Below are positions 39,036 through 50,381 of a stretch of DNA of 64,000 nucleotides, piece by piece. Each line of letters opens with the position of its first letter. Position 1 is the first letter of the stretch. Both the position numbers and the translations under genes were made by a program. Location: NCBI GenBank assembly GCA_022575985.1, contig JAKSXM010000147.1, forward strand, positions 22,416,001 through 22,480,000, read 5' to 3'. This DNA is from Anagrus nilaparvatae. Its lineage: Eukaryota; Arthropoda; Insecta; Hymenoptera; Mymaridae. Under the pieces are notes generated by a model. That model was given only the letters and a program-made list of their open reading frames with translations, made no database searches and had not been told where the DNA came from.

Positions 39036-39839
39036 AGAGAATGGAATCCGAAAATCATGGAGAAGAGGGTAATGTGTCCGATTTAAGGGGTGGGGAGTTA
39101 AATGATTTTGATTTAGGGACTTCTATATAATTCAGGTTTAGGAAAAATCTAAACACCGAGTAAAATTGATAATTACAAACTATAAAAATAGCAAATGGTA
39201 TTGTAATGTTGCGTAACTGAAATCACTGTACGTAGCCCTCACCGAAGTAAACAGCTTCCAGGAATTTATGTTGTGTCTACACAAACCGAGTATAAACTTT
39301 ATTTAGATCATGAAACTAAAACTGCTTTGGGAACATCATCAGCTGCAACTTAAAAAAAATATATATTATTCAATATTATTCTCTATTAAAATTTAAACCG
39401 GAATAAATTGTATTACCAATTTGCTTATTGAATTATACCTTGGATTATACTAAATGATCGTTATATATTCCGCAGCATAGTTTGCACCTCAAAAGTGAAC
39501 TATTATTAACTGCATAAATGTAAAATTTTGAAATTTTTTTTTTTTTATTAAGAAAAGAAAATACAGGTTTGGGTATTACAGATAACTATGTACATGAACT
39601 TAAGACTAAATTTTATATAAAAAAAAATAATAAGACAAGAAGAGAAAAAACAAAAACCTGCAAGGCAGCAAAAGATTTAAATTAAATGGCAGTTACAAAT
39701 TATTACATTTAACACGTTGCTATTACATATTATTAATTAAATATATTCATTTATTAGACTATTTTATTACACAAAAATGTCCGGAGAGTTAATATAATTG
39801 ATAAAACTATTGAAAAAATTGTTATTTAAAGTTAATTAT
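39036..39839. other. Gene-free with a possible Penelope-type terminal fragment
   Basis: 39280-39350 (accgagtataaactttattt, then agatcatgaaac and aacatcatcagctgc) resembles terminal repeats of Penelope-like elements. Otherwise AT-rich with nothing recognised. Confidence 0.35.
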
Positions 39840-41230
39840 TAATTCTGTAGTGTAAGGACTTGGACCTATGTACTTGTTTAACTCCTTTAAAAATAGCTTT
39901 TCCGCTGAGCATTAAATTTATTACATTGCCATATAATATGTTCTACTGATTCTTCAAAACCACAAGAGCAGTTTGGATCTTCGGCGATGTTGAATCTAAA
40001 TAGATTAAATTCTAATAAACATAGCTTAAGTTGGTTACATAAATTAAAAAAATGGCTGTCAAATGCTGTAATTATTTAAAGAAGTAATCCACTATTATGA
40101 ATTTAATTAAATGCATTAACTACAATTCCTATAAAAAAAAGCAATAACACAAATATGAAAATTATAGCATGATCTTTTATAAAATCAAATATTTAAATTT
40201 TTTATTTTAATCCTAATATATTAATTTATTATGTATATTTTATTGACCAAGGTCCATGTACAGATGTAAGTCTCAATGGAATTTTGATGATTTCACAATT
40301 TGTAAAATACACCTTGTATTATAAATAAATAAATAAAAATAAAATAAATAAAATGTTTTTTAGTTGATGTGTGTCCTGATCTAATGCGATTTATGATAAC
40401 ATTAGTTATGATAACATTAGGTTTAGCTACAATTTGTCAAACCAGGGTTTTTTTTTATTTGAATAAAATTTGGTAAAGTAATATTTGCCTTTGGTGTTGG
40501 AAGATTCTATGCACCAATTATAAAAGTTCATTAGAGTGATTTCTTTCCAAAAACTCTTAAAATCCTTTATAGGGGTTGATATTTGAGTGTCTATACAATT
40601 TTTGATTGAATCCTTTGCAAGTTTATCTACTTCTTCATTTTCTAGAATGTTACAGTGAGCAGGGATCCAGTAGAGATCAACGTTTTTCCCAAGAGATTGC
40701 AATATTTTCAATTTTTGTTTAATTTCTAAAATTAAGTGAGATTCTTTGTTCACTGTAGAATTTGTTTCATGGAATTTTAAGACACTCATTGAGTCACTAA
40801 AAATAGAGAATTTAGTTGAGTTTGTTTTTTCTAAGGGCTTCTAAAATAGCCATTGCTTCTAAGGAATAGATAGAGGTATATTTAGGTGCGCAAAATTCGT
40901 AGTGTTTATTATTTACTATATTTGTAAGAACTGCAAATCCACCAAATTCGGCATTCATTTTGGATCCATCAATAAACAAACAGAAATTTGTAAACAAAGT
41001 TTCAGAAAAGATTTTCTGGAATGCTGAATTGCAGTTTGTAGTTTTCTGTATTTTTAAGCCTTCATTGAAATAAACATAAGGGCGAAACAAAAAAGACTCG
41101 TATTTATAAGTAAAATTTATTGGTCTTAGGTCACTTGGTAGTAGATGAGAGATTCTAGAGACTATTATGTACGATTCAACCAAGGGGGGAGAAATTCTAA
41201 TAAGATTACCTGTAGGGCTATCATCTATTT
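39840..41230 (-). mobile_element. LINE 3' part with RNase H domain (I-like), one frameshift
   Basis: The minus strand encodes an RNase H domain in two frames joined by a one-base shift at an A-rich run near 40825. Block one has LFIDGSKMNAEFGGFAVL and SIYSLEAMAILEAL; block two has FSIFSDSMSVLKF and YWIPAHCNILENEEVDKLAK. These give the catalytic D, E and D and the late H. Downstream (about 40010-39940) a C.CG...ESVEHIIWQCN zinc-type motif occurs, as in I- and jockey-type LINEs. RNase H in a non-LTR element suggests the I group. The RT itself is not found. Confidence 0.75.
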
Positions 41231-42228
41231 GATATTTCTTCTAATGTGTTGACATTATGTAGCTTAGAGCAGCTCTCAGCAAAATTTTGAATTTAAGAGT
41301 TTCAATTAGGACTCCATCTTTGGGAAAAAAATTTTTTTGGTAGATCTCCAATCAGAATCTCAAGAACATTTAAGGATCAAAAAAAGAATTAAAAATTAGC
41401 AAGAGTTTAAACCTAATGCGAGGGACTGGCTAAGAGTTTTCTTTAAAAAATTGATTATAAACGGTGGATGAACATAAAATTAAAATTATAAAAAAGGCCT
41501 AAATATTTAGGGCTAAGGTAGATGTAAAAACCATTCAAGGACTTTTTTTTAAAAAATTCTATGTCAACCCCTCAAAAATATATTTTTTTAACTAGTCAGT
41601 AAACTTCAAGTAAATTGATGCAATAATTGTGCATAATCTTGCACACCGATTTTAAAAGTTTGTTTTGAGAGAAGTTTTTCGGTAATTTTAATAAATAAAT
41701 TAATTTTCAATTGAGTTTAAAACGACCGTGTTGGACAAATTATAAGGAAAAATTCAAAAAACTGATTTTCACTCTTGTCAATATTTCATTCTCAATCTGA
41801 GAACCTCTTCAGGACCTTTATTTTTTTAGAGATAATTTTTTTAATTTTACAAAATATTACATTGAAATGTTTGAATTAAATATATATTTTACATAGCGCA
41901 TTAAAAAAAAATATATTATTTTAATAAAATTTATTATTTTATATCATAAAACTCAAAAATTATATGTCTGTACACTGTTAAAACTTTTTTTAGACTAAAT
42001 AATAATATTGTTGATATCTGAGCAATGGTTATTTTTTAAAAAATTTAAAGGATTTATTGAGAGGGGGTAATTCATAGATTTTTAAGAACTATAAAATTTA
42101 TACTTTACTAATGGGTTTAAATACAGTGTAAACATCTGTATTAAAAAGGTTAAAAGAAATACTATATGTATGCATTTTATGTAACAATTACACATATATA
42201 TACTTATATACATATATTTAAAATTTTA
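41231..42228. other. AT-rich, no gene recognised
   Basis: This stretch lies between two retroelement remnants. No convincing coding or repeat structure is visible apart from AT runs. Confidence 0.4.
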
Positions 42229-43005
42229 TTATAAAATTTTATTTAATATGATTTCTTGAGGAGAATCAAAATTAGCAAGATCACTTTTTTTATTTAAACT
42301 TATTTGATTATTTTTTTTAATGAATAGTAATTCGACATATTCTCTTTTTTTAGTGTTGGATTCTCTATGCATAATTTTAAAATTATCCCATCCAAAATCA
42401 TGGGATGTTTGTAGCCTATGAGTGGTCATTACATTATTATTGTTCGGACTTTGCTACTATGTTCACCAATTCGAGTTTTTGTAAGTCACGCTGTTTGACC
42501 TGAACATAATATTTTTTATCGCAGTCTTTACATTTTACACAATAAACTACATTTTTTTGTTGTTTATTAGTTAATCTATCTTTTCTTAATTTGATAAATT
42601 TATTTAATTTAAAGGGGACATGGTATATAATATCTAGATTATATTTTTTAATAAAATGATGTATCTCATTGCTTATATTACTATTGCTTGGAAGCATAAA
42701 TATTTTTCTATTTATATTTATACTATCTATATTACCATTGTCTGAGGTTCTATTATTACCTATTAGATTAATATGTTTGACTCTATTTTTTATTTCATGA
42801 TTTATGAATTTTTTGGGTAATTATTAAGCGATAAAATTTCTTTTATGTATTTTAGATTATCATTAAGGAATTGGGGATGGGATAGCTTTATTGCTTTATC
42901 TACCAAAGATTTAATTACCCCTGTCTTATGATTTTTGGGATGGTCCAAAAGATAATTTAACAATCTACCAGAATATTTCTTTTCTTTTTTCGTTCTTTGC
43001 TGTTC
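42229..43005 (-). mobile_element. Second Penelope-like element fragment with GIY-YIG region
   Basis: Minus strand: a thumb/linker piece (GRLLNYLLDHPKNHKTGVIK, LVDKAIKLSHPQF) is followed by the endonuclease region (VVYCVKCKDCDKKYYVQVKQRD; the usual YIGQT is changed to YVQVK) and a C-terminal part (REYVELLFIKKNN, SLNKKSDLANF). Stops and at least one frameshift (near 42437) break it. It differs clearly from the Penelope-like element at 30.5-32 kb, so two families are present. Confidence 0.7.
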
Positions 43006-43007
43006 TC

Positions 43008-43276
43008 ATAGAGACAATGGCAAAAAACAAGGTATATATAAAATGATATGTGCATGATTGTGGCTCAATATATTAGGACAAACAGCTAGAGATGTTTATA
43101 CCAGGTATACTGAGCATTTACCACCAAAAATCATTAAAAAGAACATAATAAATTCAAATTTTTCAAAACAACTGATAACTAACCACAAATGTAAAAATAA
43201 TAATTTTTATAATTTTTTAACACCTATGTATATTTATGACAAAAAAGGAAATTATATGAATGCATTAGAAGAATAA
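43008..43276 (+). mobile_element. GIY-YIG fragment of a Penelope-like element, plus strand
   Basis: The plus-strand frame includes LGQTARDVYTRYTEHLPPKI and then SNFSKQLITNHKC and YDKKGNYMNALEE, which match the GIY-YIG core (GQT.RD) and the later histidine and glutamate region. Opposite orientation to the neighbouring copy. The start is not preserved. Confidence 0.6.
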
Positions 43277-43385
43277 AAAAAACACAAGGCACTTAAAAAC
43301 GATACACTCCTGTTGTATGATAAATTACAAGTATTTATTTTTTTGGGCCCCTTCAGAGAAGGGGAATATACATTTATGATAATAT

Positions 43386-43785
43386 CATAGAATTCGGACC
43401 GGGACTCCCTGTTTAGTTATTACTTCGGTTCGGAAAAAATGCAGCCTAGGCATTTTTTCGCTATACCCTATCAATAAAGGAGTAGAGTTTCCTACGAAAC
43501 CTTCCTCCTTTTTTTTAATCAGGGTCGCCCGTACGTAATCTGACACACTGTACCAGTTCACGGTACTGTGCAGCATTTCCAGGACGACTCCTTCCGGCCT
43601 CCATTAATCGAAGGGTGGTCACCTCTCAGCGAAGTGAGGACGCCCAAAAAAGGTGTGCTTAGCGGTATCCAGCTCGCCTGGGCAATGCAAGTATTCCGGA
43701 TATGCCACCTTGCGCCACTTGAAAAGCATATCGCGGAAATAACCGTGACCAGTTAGGAACTGTGTGAGGTAGAAGTCTACCTTCT
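43386..43785 (-). mobile_element. R1-like LINE C-terminal fragment
   Basis: The minus strand encodes VDFYLTQFLTGHGYFRDMLF, then YPEYLHCPGELDTAKHTFFG and WYSVSDYVRATLIKKKEE, the C-terminal region of R1-type LINEs (TGHG.FR.YL...C.YC...DTAEHT.F.C). An in-frame stop occurs near 43615. This segment is more GC-rich than its surroundings, so it may be a fairly recent arrival. Confidence 0.75.
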
Positions 43786-46700
43786 AAAATTTTGGGAATC
43801 AATTTTTATATATCTAAACATCATTTTCTATCTTTTAGCTAGTGTTTAAAAAAATTTTGAAGCACGTTAAAAAATTAGAAAGCTAAAAAGTTAAAATTCT
43901 CATGTTATTTGAATGGGAAAATTGAAGTGCTTACAGGAACGCATTTTTGCAAATCAAAAGCAAAATCCTTGGAGTTGGGGACTATTTATGACCAAAAGTT
44001 CACAAATAACAAATTCGGAAAGCATAGAGTTTTTCTACGAATTCAAAAATAAGGTTCACTCTATTATACTCTTGTACAGAGTCGTACATATGAAGCAACC
44101 TATGAGCAATAGACATTGAGTAACATTTGGTCAGGCTTTATTCAGTATTATAAGAAAAACCAAATTTCCTATCATAATGGTCTCTCTATTGAGAAAGAAA
44201 ACGAATAAAATTTTTATGATTTAAGTTAAATATTTATTAATCATAAGCGGTTGCAGGCCAATTAAATAATCTTTCTGCCTCCTCATAATTTACTTAAAGA
44301 TGATTATTTTCCTGTTACTGGTTCAATTTTTTCCAATTTTTTCTTTTTGGCCATTTTGAAACTACGTGGATTGAGAAAAAATTGTTTAAACTGACTTTTT
44401 AAACAATCTCGAGTATTTGTAAAATTTGCTGTATAATTTACATTTCTATAGTAAGAAATAGGGTAAGAGAATAAGAAAGCTATTTTTTTATAATATTAAA
44501 GCTATTTATTCAATATATTGAAAATATGAGTTTGATGGCGCGTCCAAAACAAGCTAAAGAGTATGTTTAGATTGGGAATTCAAAAAAAAAATTTTTTTTA
44601 TATATTCTTGAGGCATACATTTATTATGAAGTTATTTATCCAGAAAAAAAAATAAATTTCCAAAAAATAAACAAGTTAAAATTATCCACCTAAAATATAA
44701 ACTTCCCTTATTAGAACATTATGGTGGTGATGTATAGCTTTCTAGAAAATTTAAAGGAGTTTCTTTTTTTTATCATTAAAGACAGTATATTTATAAAATC
44801 TAGTAAATACATCTGCAAAATCTTATCAAATTTTATTAGAGAAATAAAAGTAAGAATTACGACCCTTTAAAAAAGAATCCACTTGGAACGAAAATTCAAA
44901 AAATAATGAGCTCAGAAACACTCAGGAAACTTATCATGTGAAAAAGAATAATAAAATTATTTTGATATTCAATACTCATAAGTATTTTAATTAAGTACAT
45001 ATACCTACACATATAAATATTTATAATATATATTTACAAAATTTAATTAAAAATAATTGTTAAATAGTAAAAAAATTGTTTTAAATATATATATTTACAT
45101 TCATTGGTTTTAGATTATTATTATTAGATAATATATTATAAATTATGCTTGTTTATGTGTTAAATGTTGTTTAAGTATAATATATTGTTATTATGTATAT
45201 ACATTTTTTTATATTAACTATGCTATTATTTCTATAAAAACATTCAGAAATTTTGAATAAAAAATTTTTATTATATGGATATATAATTCTTTTTTTTTTA
45301 TTGGCCACTCTCTTTCTATTCGAAATAGGTTTTTTGATAAATTAAACTATAATTTATTGAATTATCCAGTTTCAGTACTTTTTTATTTTCATTATGAAAT
45401 GACCACATCGCTCCCGAGCCGAAATTGAAAAAACTTAAGAAAAAAAAAGTCAAAAATATTTTTTGATATAACCATCATTTTTTGCTACTAAAAACAAACA
45501 TTTAGTAGTTTTGTATGAAAATTCAAGCAAAGTGAACTAACTGTGTCATTACGTATAACTTAGCGAAGAAGTATATTATAGGTTCATTTATCTGTAAAAC
45601 CACGTTTCGTTAGAACCGGGAGGTGGTCCATTTAAAAAACAATCATCGTATACACGGTCAGGTTGCTGCACTTGAATTTTCTAGCAAATTTTATGCATCA
45701 TTATAAAATAATTATTTTTTGTACGGATGATTAATCATGAAATTTTATGATTTGCATATTTTATTTTTTAATTTAATTAATATTAGTCTTTGTAGCAGCT
45801 GGGCAAAGTTTTGAGGAGTTCTTTAAATTTTTTAGATAAAAAAATTAAAATTGAATTTTCAAGCAATTCAAGTAAAATCCATGCGCAGCAGCCGGACAGT
45901 ATACATTGAGATTTAGATTATAAATTATCATGTTAAAAATTAAGCAAAACCTAAAAAATTTTCTTAATACATATTTCATTGCAATTTTTACTCTATATAA
46001 TTATATAAATAAATATTTTTGCTAATCATCATACAAATACGCGCTAATACAGATTTTTTAAATACTTTACATTCATATGTATGTTAATATAAATATATGA
46101 CCAGATTTAAATAAAATCGCCGAAGCTATTAATTTTAACACCTTGGCTGGGTTTTAATATTTTCGTGGCTGCTATTCTGGTGCGTCATGGGAGTAATACC
46201 CATTATTTTTTTCTGAATCAAAATTTTTAGCACCTTTAAAATAAAATTAACTGCGGATATCCAAAGTTATTTTCGGTCTGATAATGAGTTGAGTATGCCT
46301 ATGCTCCTTTTCAGCCAAAAATATAACTAGATAACTGATCCAATTCATAGAAAAAATTTTTTTTCTAATTGGAATAAAAATAACGAAAAAAATCACAACT
46401 TGCACACAGGAGTATAAGACTCAAAAAACATGGACGTATTATGCCCATGAAGCAGCCAACGTGTTAATCTAATATTTTATACGCTTTCAAACATTGAAAG
46501 AGCTTTTGACATAAATAAATTTTTGAATTTTTTTGAATACTTTTCCTTTAGATACTGAATTACAAAAAAAAAAATAATCGCTAGCGATTTTATAAAATAA
46601 CTGGCCATATATTATAATAATATGAGTAATTCTTAGTGAAACTGACCTAAAAGGAAGTTGAAAATCTGGGATTTAAAAAAAAAATCCATTCGTCTGTGCT

Positions 46701-47388
46701 TAGTATATAAAAATACGATACCATGCCTTTTTTTTAAAGTTCTAGATTCAATGGTTTCGAAATGGCAATTGCTTTTCAAATTTGAAAACAAAAATGAAAA
46801 CTTTGAATCTATAATTTATAAAAGTGATATGGTATCATGCTTTATCAGGCTTGTAAACCTCCCCATTTAGCAAAAAAAATTTTTTTGCAACATGTGAGCA
46901 ATATTATATTACTACATATTAAATCCAGTGCAATCAATTGTTCCAAAATCCCAGATGTTTACCTTCTCTTCAAATCGTTTTTACCAAGATTCACTCACAT
47001 ATAATTTGTGGATAATTGAAAATAATTGAAGTGAAATCGTTTGTATAACAACTAATTGTAAGTTAAAAGTTAATTAAGAAGATGATTTATTTAAATTTTT
47101 AAGTAGTATGTTTGATTTTTATCAATTTTACTCAAAATTTTTTTTTCATAAATAATTATTTCTTCTTCTTTATTGATATTGTTTAAAAAATTATTTATTG
47201 TAAAAATTAAATAAATAATCTTCACTTTAATTAGAATGCTTTTAATTTTGACAAAAGATCATATTATACACATATTAGATAAATATATTTATATAAATTA
47301 CTTCCATTTAATATATTTTATGATATATCTTTGTTTACATTTAATAATTGCATTATAGCCTCTTTTTTTATTTAAAAAAATCATATAT
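43786..47388. other. Long AT-rich gene-free stretch
   Basis: No gene is recognised; open frames at 43913-44119 and 46658-46870 show no family features. Two degenerate inverted-repeat elements are visible: 45649-45904 (ends gtatacacggtcaggttgct and, reversed, gtatactgtccggctgctgc) and 46649-46974 (aagttgaaaatctgggattt against aaatcccagatgtttacctt). Confidence 0.4.
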
Positions 47389-47443
47389 ACACTGTAAAAA
47401 AATGCATCTACTAATAAAAATGGGATGCATTTTTTTACGGTGT
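47389..47443. repeat. Short hairpin, 20-bp stem
   Basis: acactgtaaaaaaatgcatc pairs with gatgcatttttttacggtgt with a single mismatch, leaving a 15-nt loop. It could be a minimal MITE or an excision/solo-end product. Confidence 0.7.
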
Positions 47444-48003
47444 GCATTTATTATGAATAGAAGCTTAAAAATAAATGCAAATTAAAAAAAAATATAATTT
47501 TTTATTTTAATATTGTTGAATTTTAATATTTTTTATTTTATACACCTAGTTATCGTGGTTAATTTTCATTAAAAATAACATATATTTTTTTGTTTTTTGT
47601 TTTTTTGTTTTTTTGTTTTTTTTTTGTTTTGATTTAAAAAATTTTTTTTAAAAATGATAATACTTATGAAAATTTATGGCAGTTTTCATCTTTTTTTTTA
47701 AGTATCTTATTAATTAGTTTTGGCAGTGATAAGGTCATATTGTTTTACGTTGAGAAAATCATTTTTCTTCTCAGGACTGGACTGAAACAGACAAAGAATA
47801 ATATGATTTTTTATTCTTATATTTTACAAATATAAAGAAATTATTTTATGTATATATAATTTTTTAAAGGAAAACATTTTTTGACATTTGTGAAATCATT
47901 TTGATTACACGAAAAAATTAAATTATGAAAGTGTTAAAAGAGGACAAAAGAAAATTGTTGCATATTGTATATGTTTGGTCACGTTTGGTTTAAAATTATC
48001 CTA
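47444..48003. other. AT-rich gap with a (T)nG microsatellite
   Basis: 47585-47635 contains repeated tttttttg blocks. Nothing else is recognised. Confidence 0.4.
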
Positions 48004-48007
48004 TTAA

Positions 48008-49538
48008 CTCATTAACGCCGGGGCGGAGAGTTTTGGAAATCATTTGGAGTTCATCCTTTCAGTAAAATTTCATGCTCTTTTAGAATCTGACATTAGTTTT
48101 CACCTTCAACCCTTAAAAATACCCTAAAAACGGGGATGAATGGGGTAGGTTGGGCATTATTAGGAAATGTTTGGAAAAATCAATGAAAAAAGTATCCAAT
48201 TTTATTGAAAAATGTTTGGAAATAATATTTTTTATGTAAATTTAAGTAAACTTCGTATAATTTGAGGTCTCATACATTTTGGTCCTATTTACAACCCTTA
48301 AAAGGTGGATATATATGTTTTTTGGGTCATTGAACTCGAAAATAGGGGTAATTTGACAGAGAAATTAGGGCTTCACCCTCTTTTACGTATTCGCATTTTG
48401 AGCACTCAGATTTGCACCATACGGTTTTTTTGGGTTGCTGATAAATAATTTCGACTTCTTTTTCAGAAATAATTAAAATTTCACTCATAAATTGGTTAAA
48501 ACTACCCCCGAAAATGGGGTATTTTTGCTATTTTCGTACTTTTAGCATCCAGTATGCCCATATAAGTTTTTTGGCTCGCTAATCAAGAATTCCGACTTCT
48601 TTTTCATATATAATTAAAATTTCACCCTAAAAGGTTTTAGCTGCTTTAAGGGTGAAATTTTAATTATTTATGAAAAAGGAGTCGAAATTCTTGATTAACG
48701 GCCCAAAAAACGTATAAGAACGTACTTTGGACGGTCAAAGTGCAAAAAAAGCAAAAACACCCCTTCTAGGGGTAGTTCTAGCTATTTTAAGGCTGAAATT
48801 TTATTTATATATGAAAAAGGAGTCGAGATTCTTGATTAGCGAGCCAAAAAACCTATATGTGCATATACTGGATTCTAAAGTACGAAAATAGCAAAAATAC
48901 CCCCTTTTCAGGGGTAGTTTTAACCAATTTAGGGATGAAATTTTAATTATTTATGAAAAAGAAGTCTAAATTATTGATCAGCGACCCAAAAAACCCGTAT
49001 GGTGCAAATCTGAGTGCTTAAAATGCGAATATGTAAAAGAAACTCCCTTTTGGGGGTAGTTTTTGCCAATTTAAGGGTGAAGCCCCAATTTCTCTGCCAA
49101 ATTACCCCGATTTTCGTGTTCAATGACTCAAAAAACATATAGTAGAGCAAATCTGGTGATAGTACAATCAAACCCGTATTTTGACTGGAGTACCACCCCT
49201 ATCCACCTTTTAAGGGTTGTAAATAGGGCCAAAATTTATGAGACCTCAATTTATACGAAGTTTACTTAAATTTACATAAAAAATATTATTTTCAAACATT
49301 TTTCAATAAAATTGGATACTTTTTTCATTGATTTTTCCAAACATTTCCTAATAATGCCTGACCTACCCCTTTCACCCCCGTTTTTAGGGTATTTTTAAGG
49401 GTTGAAGGTGAAAACTAATGTCAGATTCTAAAAGAGCATGAAATTTTACTGAAAGAATGAACTTTTTAGCCACTTATCTATAAGGGAATATATTTATTTT
49501 TGCTCATTTCCAAAACTTTCCGCCCCGGCGTTAATGAG
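48008..49538. mobile_element. TTAA-flanked palindromic element carrying a nested family-B foldback
   Basis: The outer ends ctcattaacgccggggcgga and tccgccccggcgttaatgag are exact reverse complements, and both sides are flanked by TTAA (48004-48007, 49539-49542), the target duplication typical of piggyBac-type elements. The outer arms (48008-48302 and 49193-49538) pair over about 300 bp. The middle (48303-49192) consists of family-B units (gggtcgctgat-type words, acccttaaattgg, cccctaaaa.ggg), again as an inverted repeat. Its right end keeps the terminal word tattttgactggagtac; the left end is truncated. No transposase is encoded. Confidence 0.85.
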
Positions 49539-49542
49539 TTAA

Positions 49543-50381
49543 ATATTGGTAAAGGATATTCAAAATTTCATATGCAATCCAGCGGTCTAATTCTTATTTT
49601 TTATTTGTTTTTTGTCATTTTACATTTGACAAAAAAAAACAATTCACAAAATAAAAATTAAAAAATTATTACAACCTATATCGATTAAAATAAATAATCT
49701 ATTACAAATAATTATTAAAAAAAAAAAATTATAGAATATCAAACATCGAAGACGATATCGGCTGAAAGGAACTAAAAAGAAAATAAGAGGAAAATTTGTA
49801 ATAGTATTTTTTGGCTTCCTTATAGAAATTATTTACTATAGATTCCTCATAGAAAACGCCGGTAATTATTGAATATTGGCCTCTGTATCATTTTGTCCCA
49901 AAAAAATTTTTGAGATGTGACATTCAAATGAGAGATCGTTATTTTAGTTTGTCAAAATAAGTAAAAATTAGCTAAAACAGGGGGTAGTAAAAATTTTGTT
50001 TTTTCTATATAATTAGCGTAGAAATTAATTTTTTGTATAATTTGGGCAATTGTACCAATAAAAAATTAAATTGATACCGATTTTACGTTGATTGAGAGAA
50101 AAAAATATTTCCGCCCCCTTTTATAACTAATTTCAATCAAGAATATCAAAAAACGTAGATGATACCGGTTTAGAGGAACTAAAAAGAGGAAAATTTATAA
50201 TAGTAATTTTTGGCTTCCCCATAGAAATTATTTACTATATTCCGCAAGTTAAATTCCGGTGAATATAGAGCTTTGTAATGCTAAAGTCTGAGAAGCTTAC
50301 AACTTGCATGTGCGCCTGCTTTTATTATTGCGTTAAAATAATTCTTGTATAAATTAATTAAAGAAAAATGTTTTTACTTTT
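49543..50381. other. Wnt 3' flank with two arms of the gagctc-family foldback
   Basis: 49737-49885 and 50138-50285 both read ..tcgaagacgatatcggctgaa-, ggaactaaaaagaaaa- and cggtaattattga-like blocks of the element seen whole at 6681-7170, in direct orientation to each other. They lie within about 650 bases of the Wnt stop codon and may enter its 3' UTR. Confidence 0.55.
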
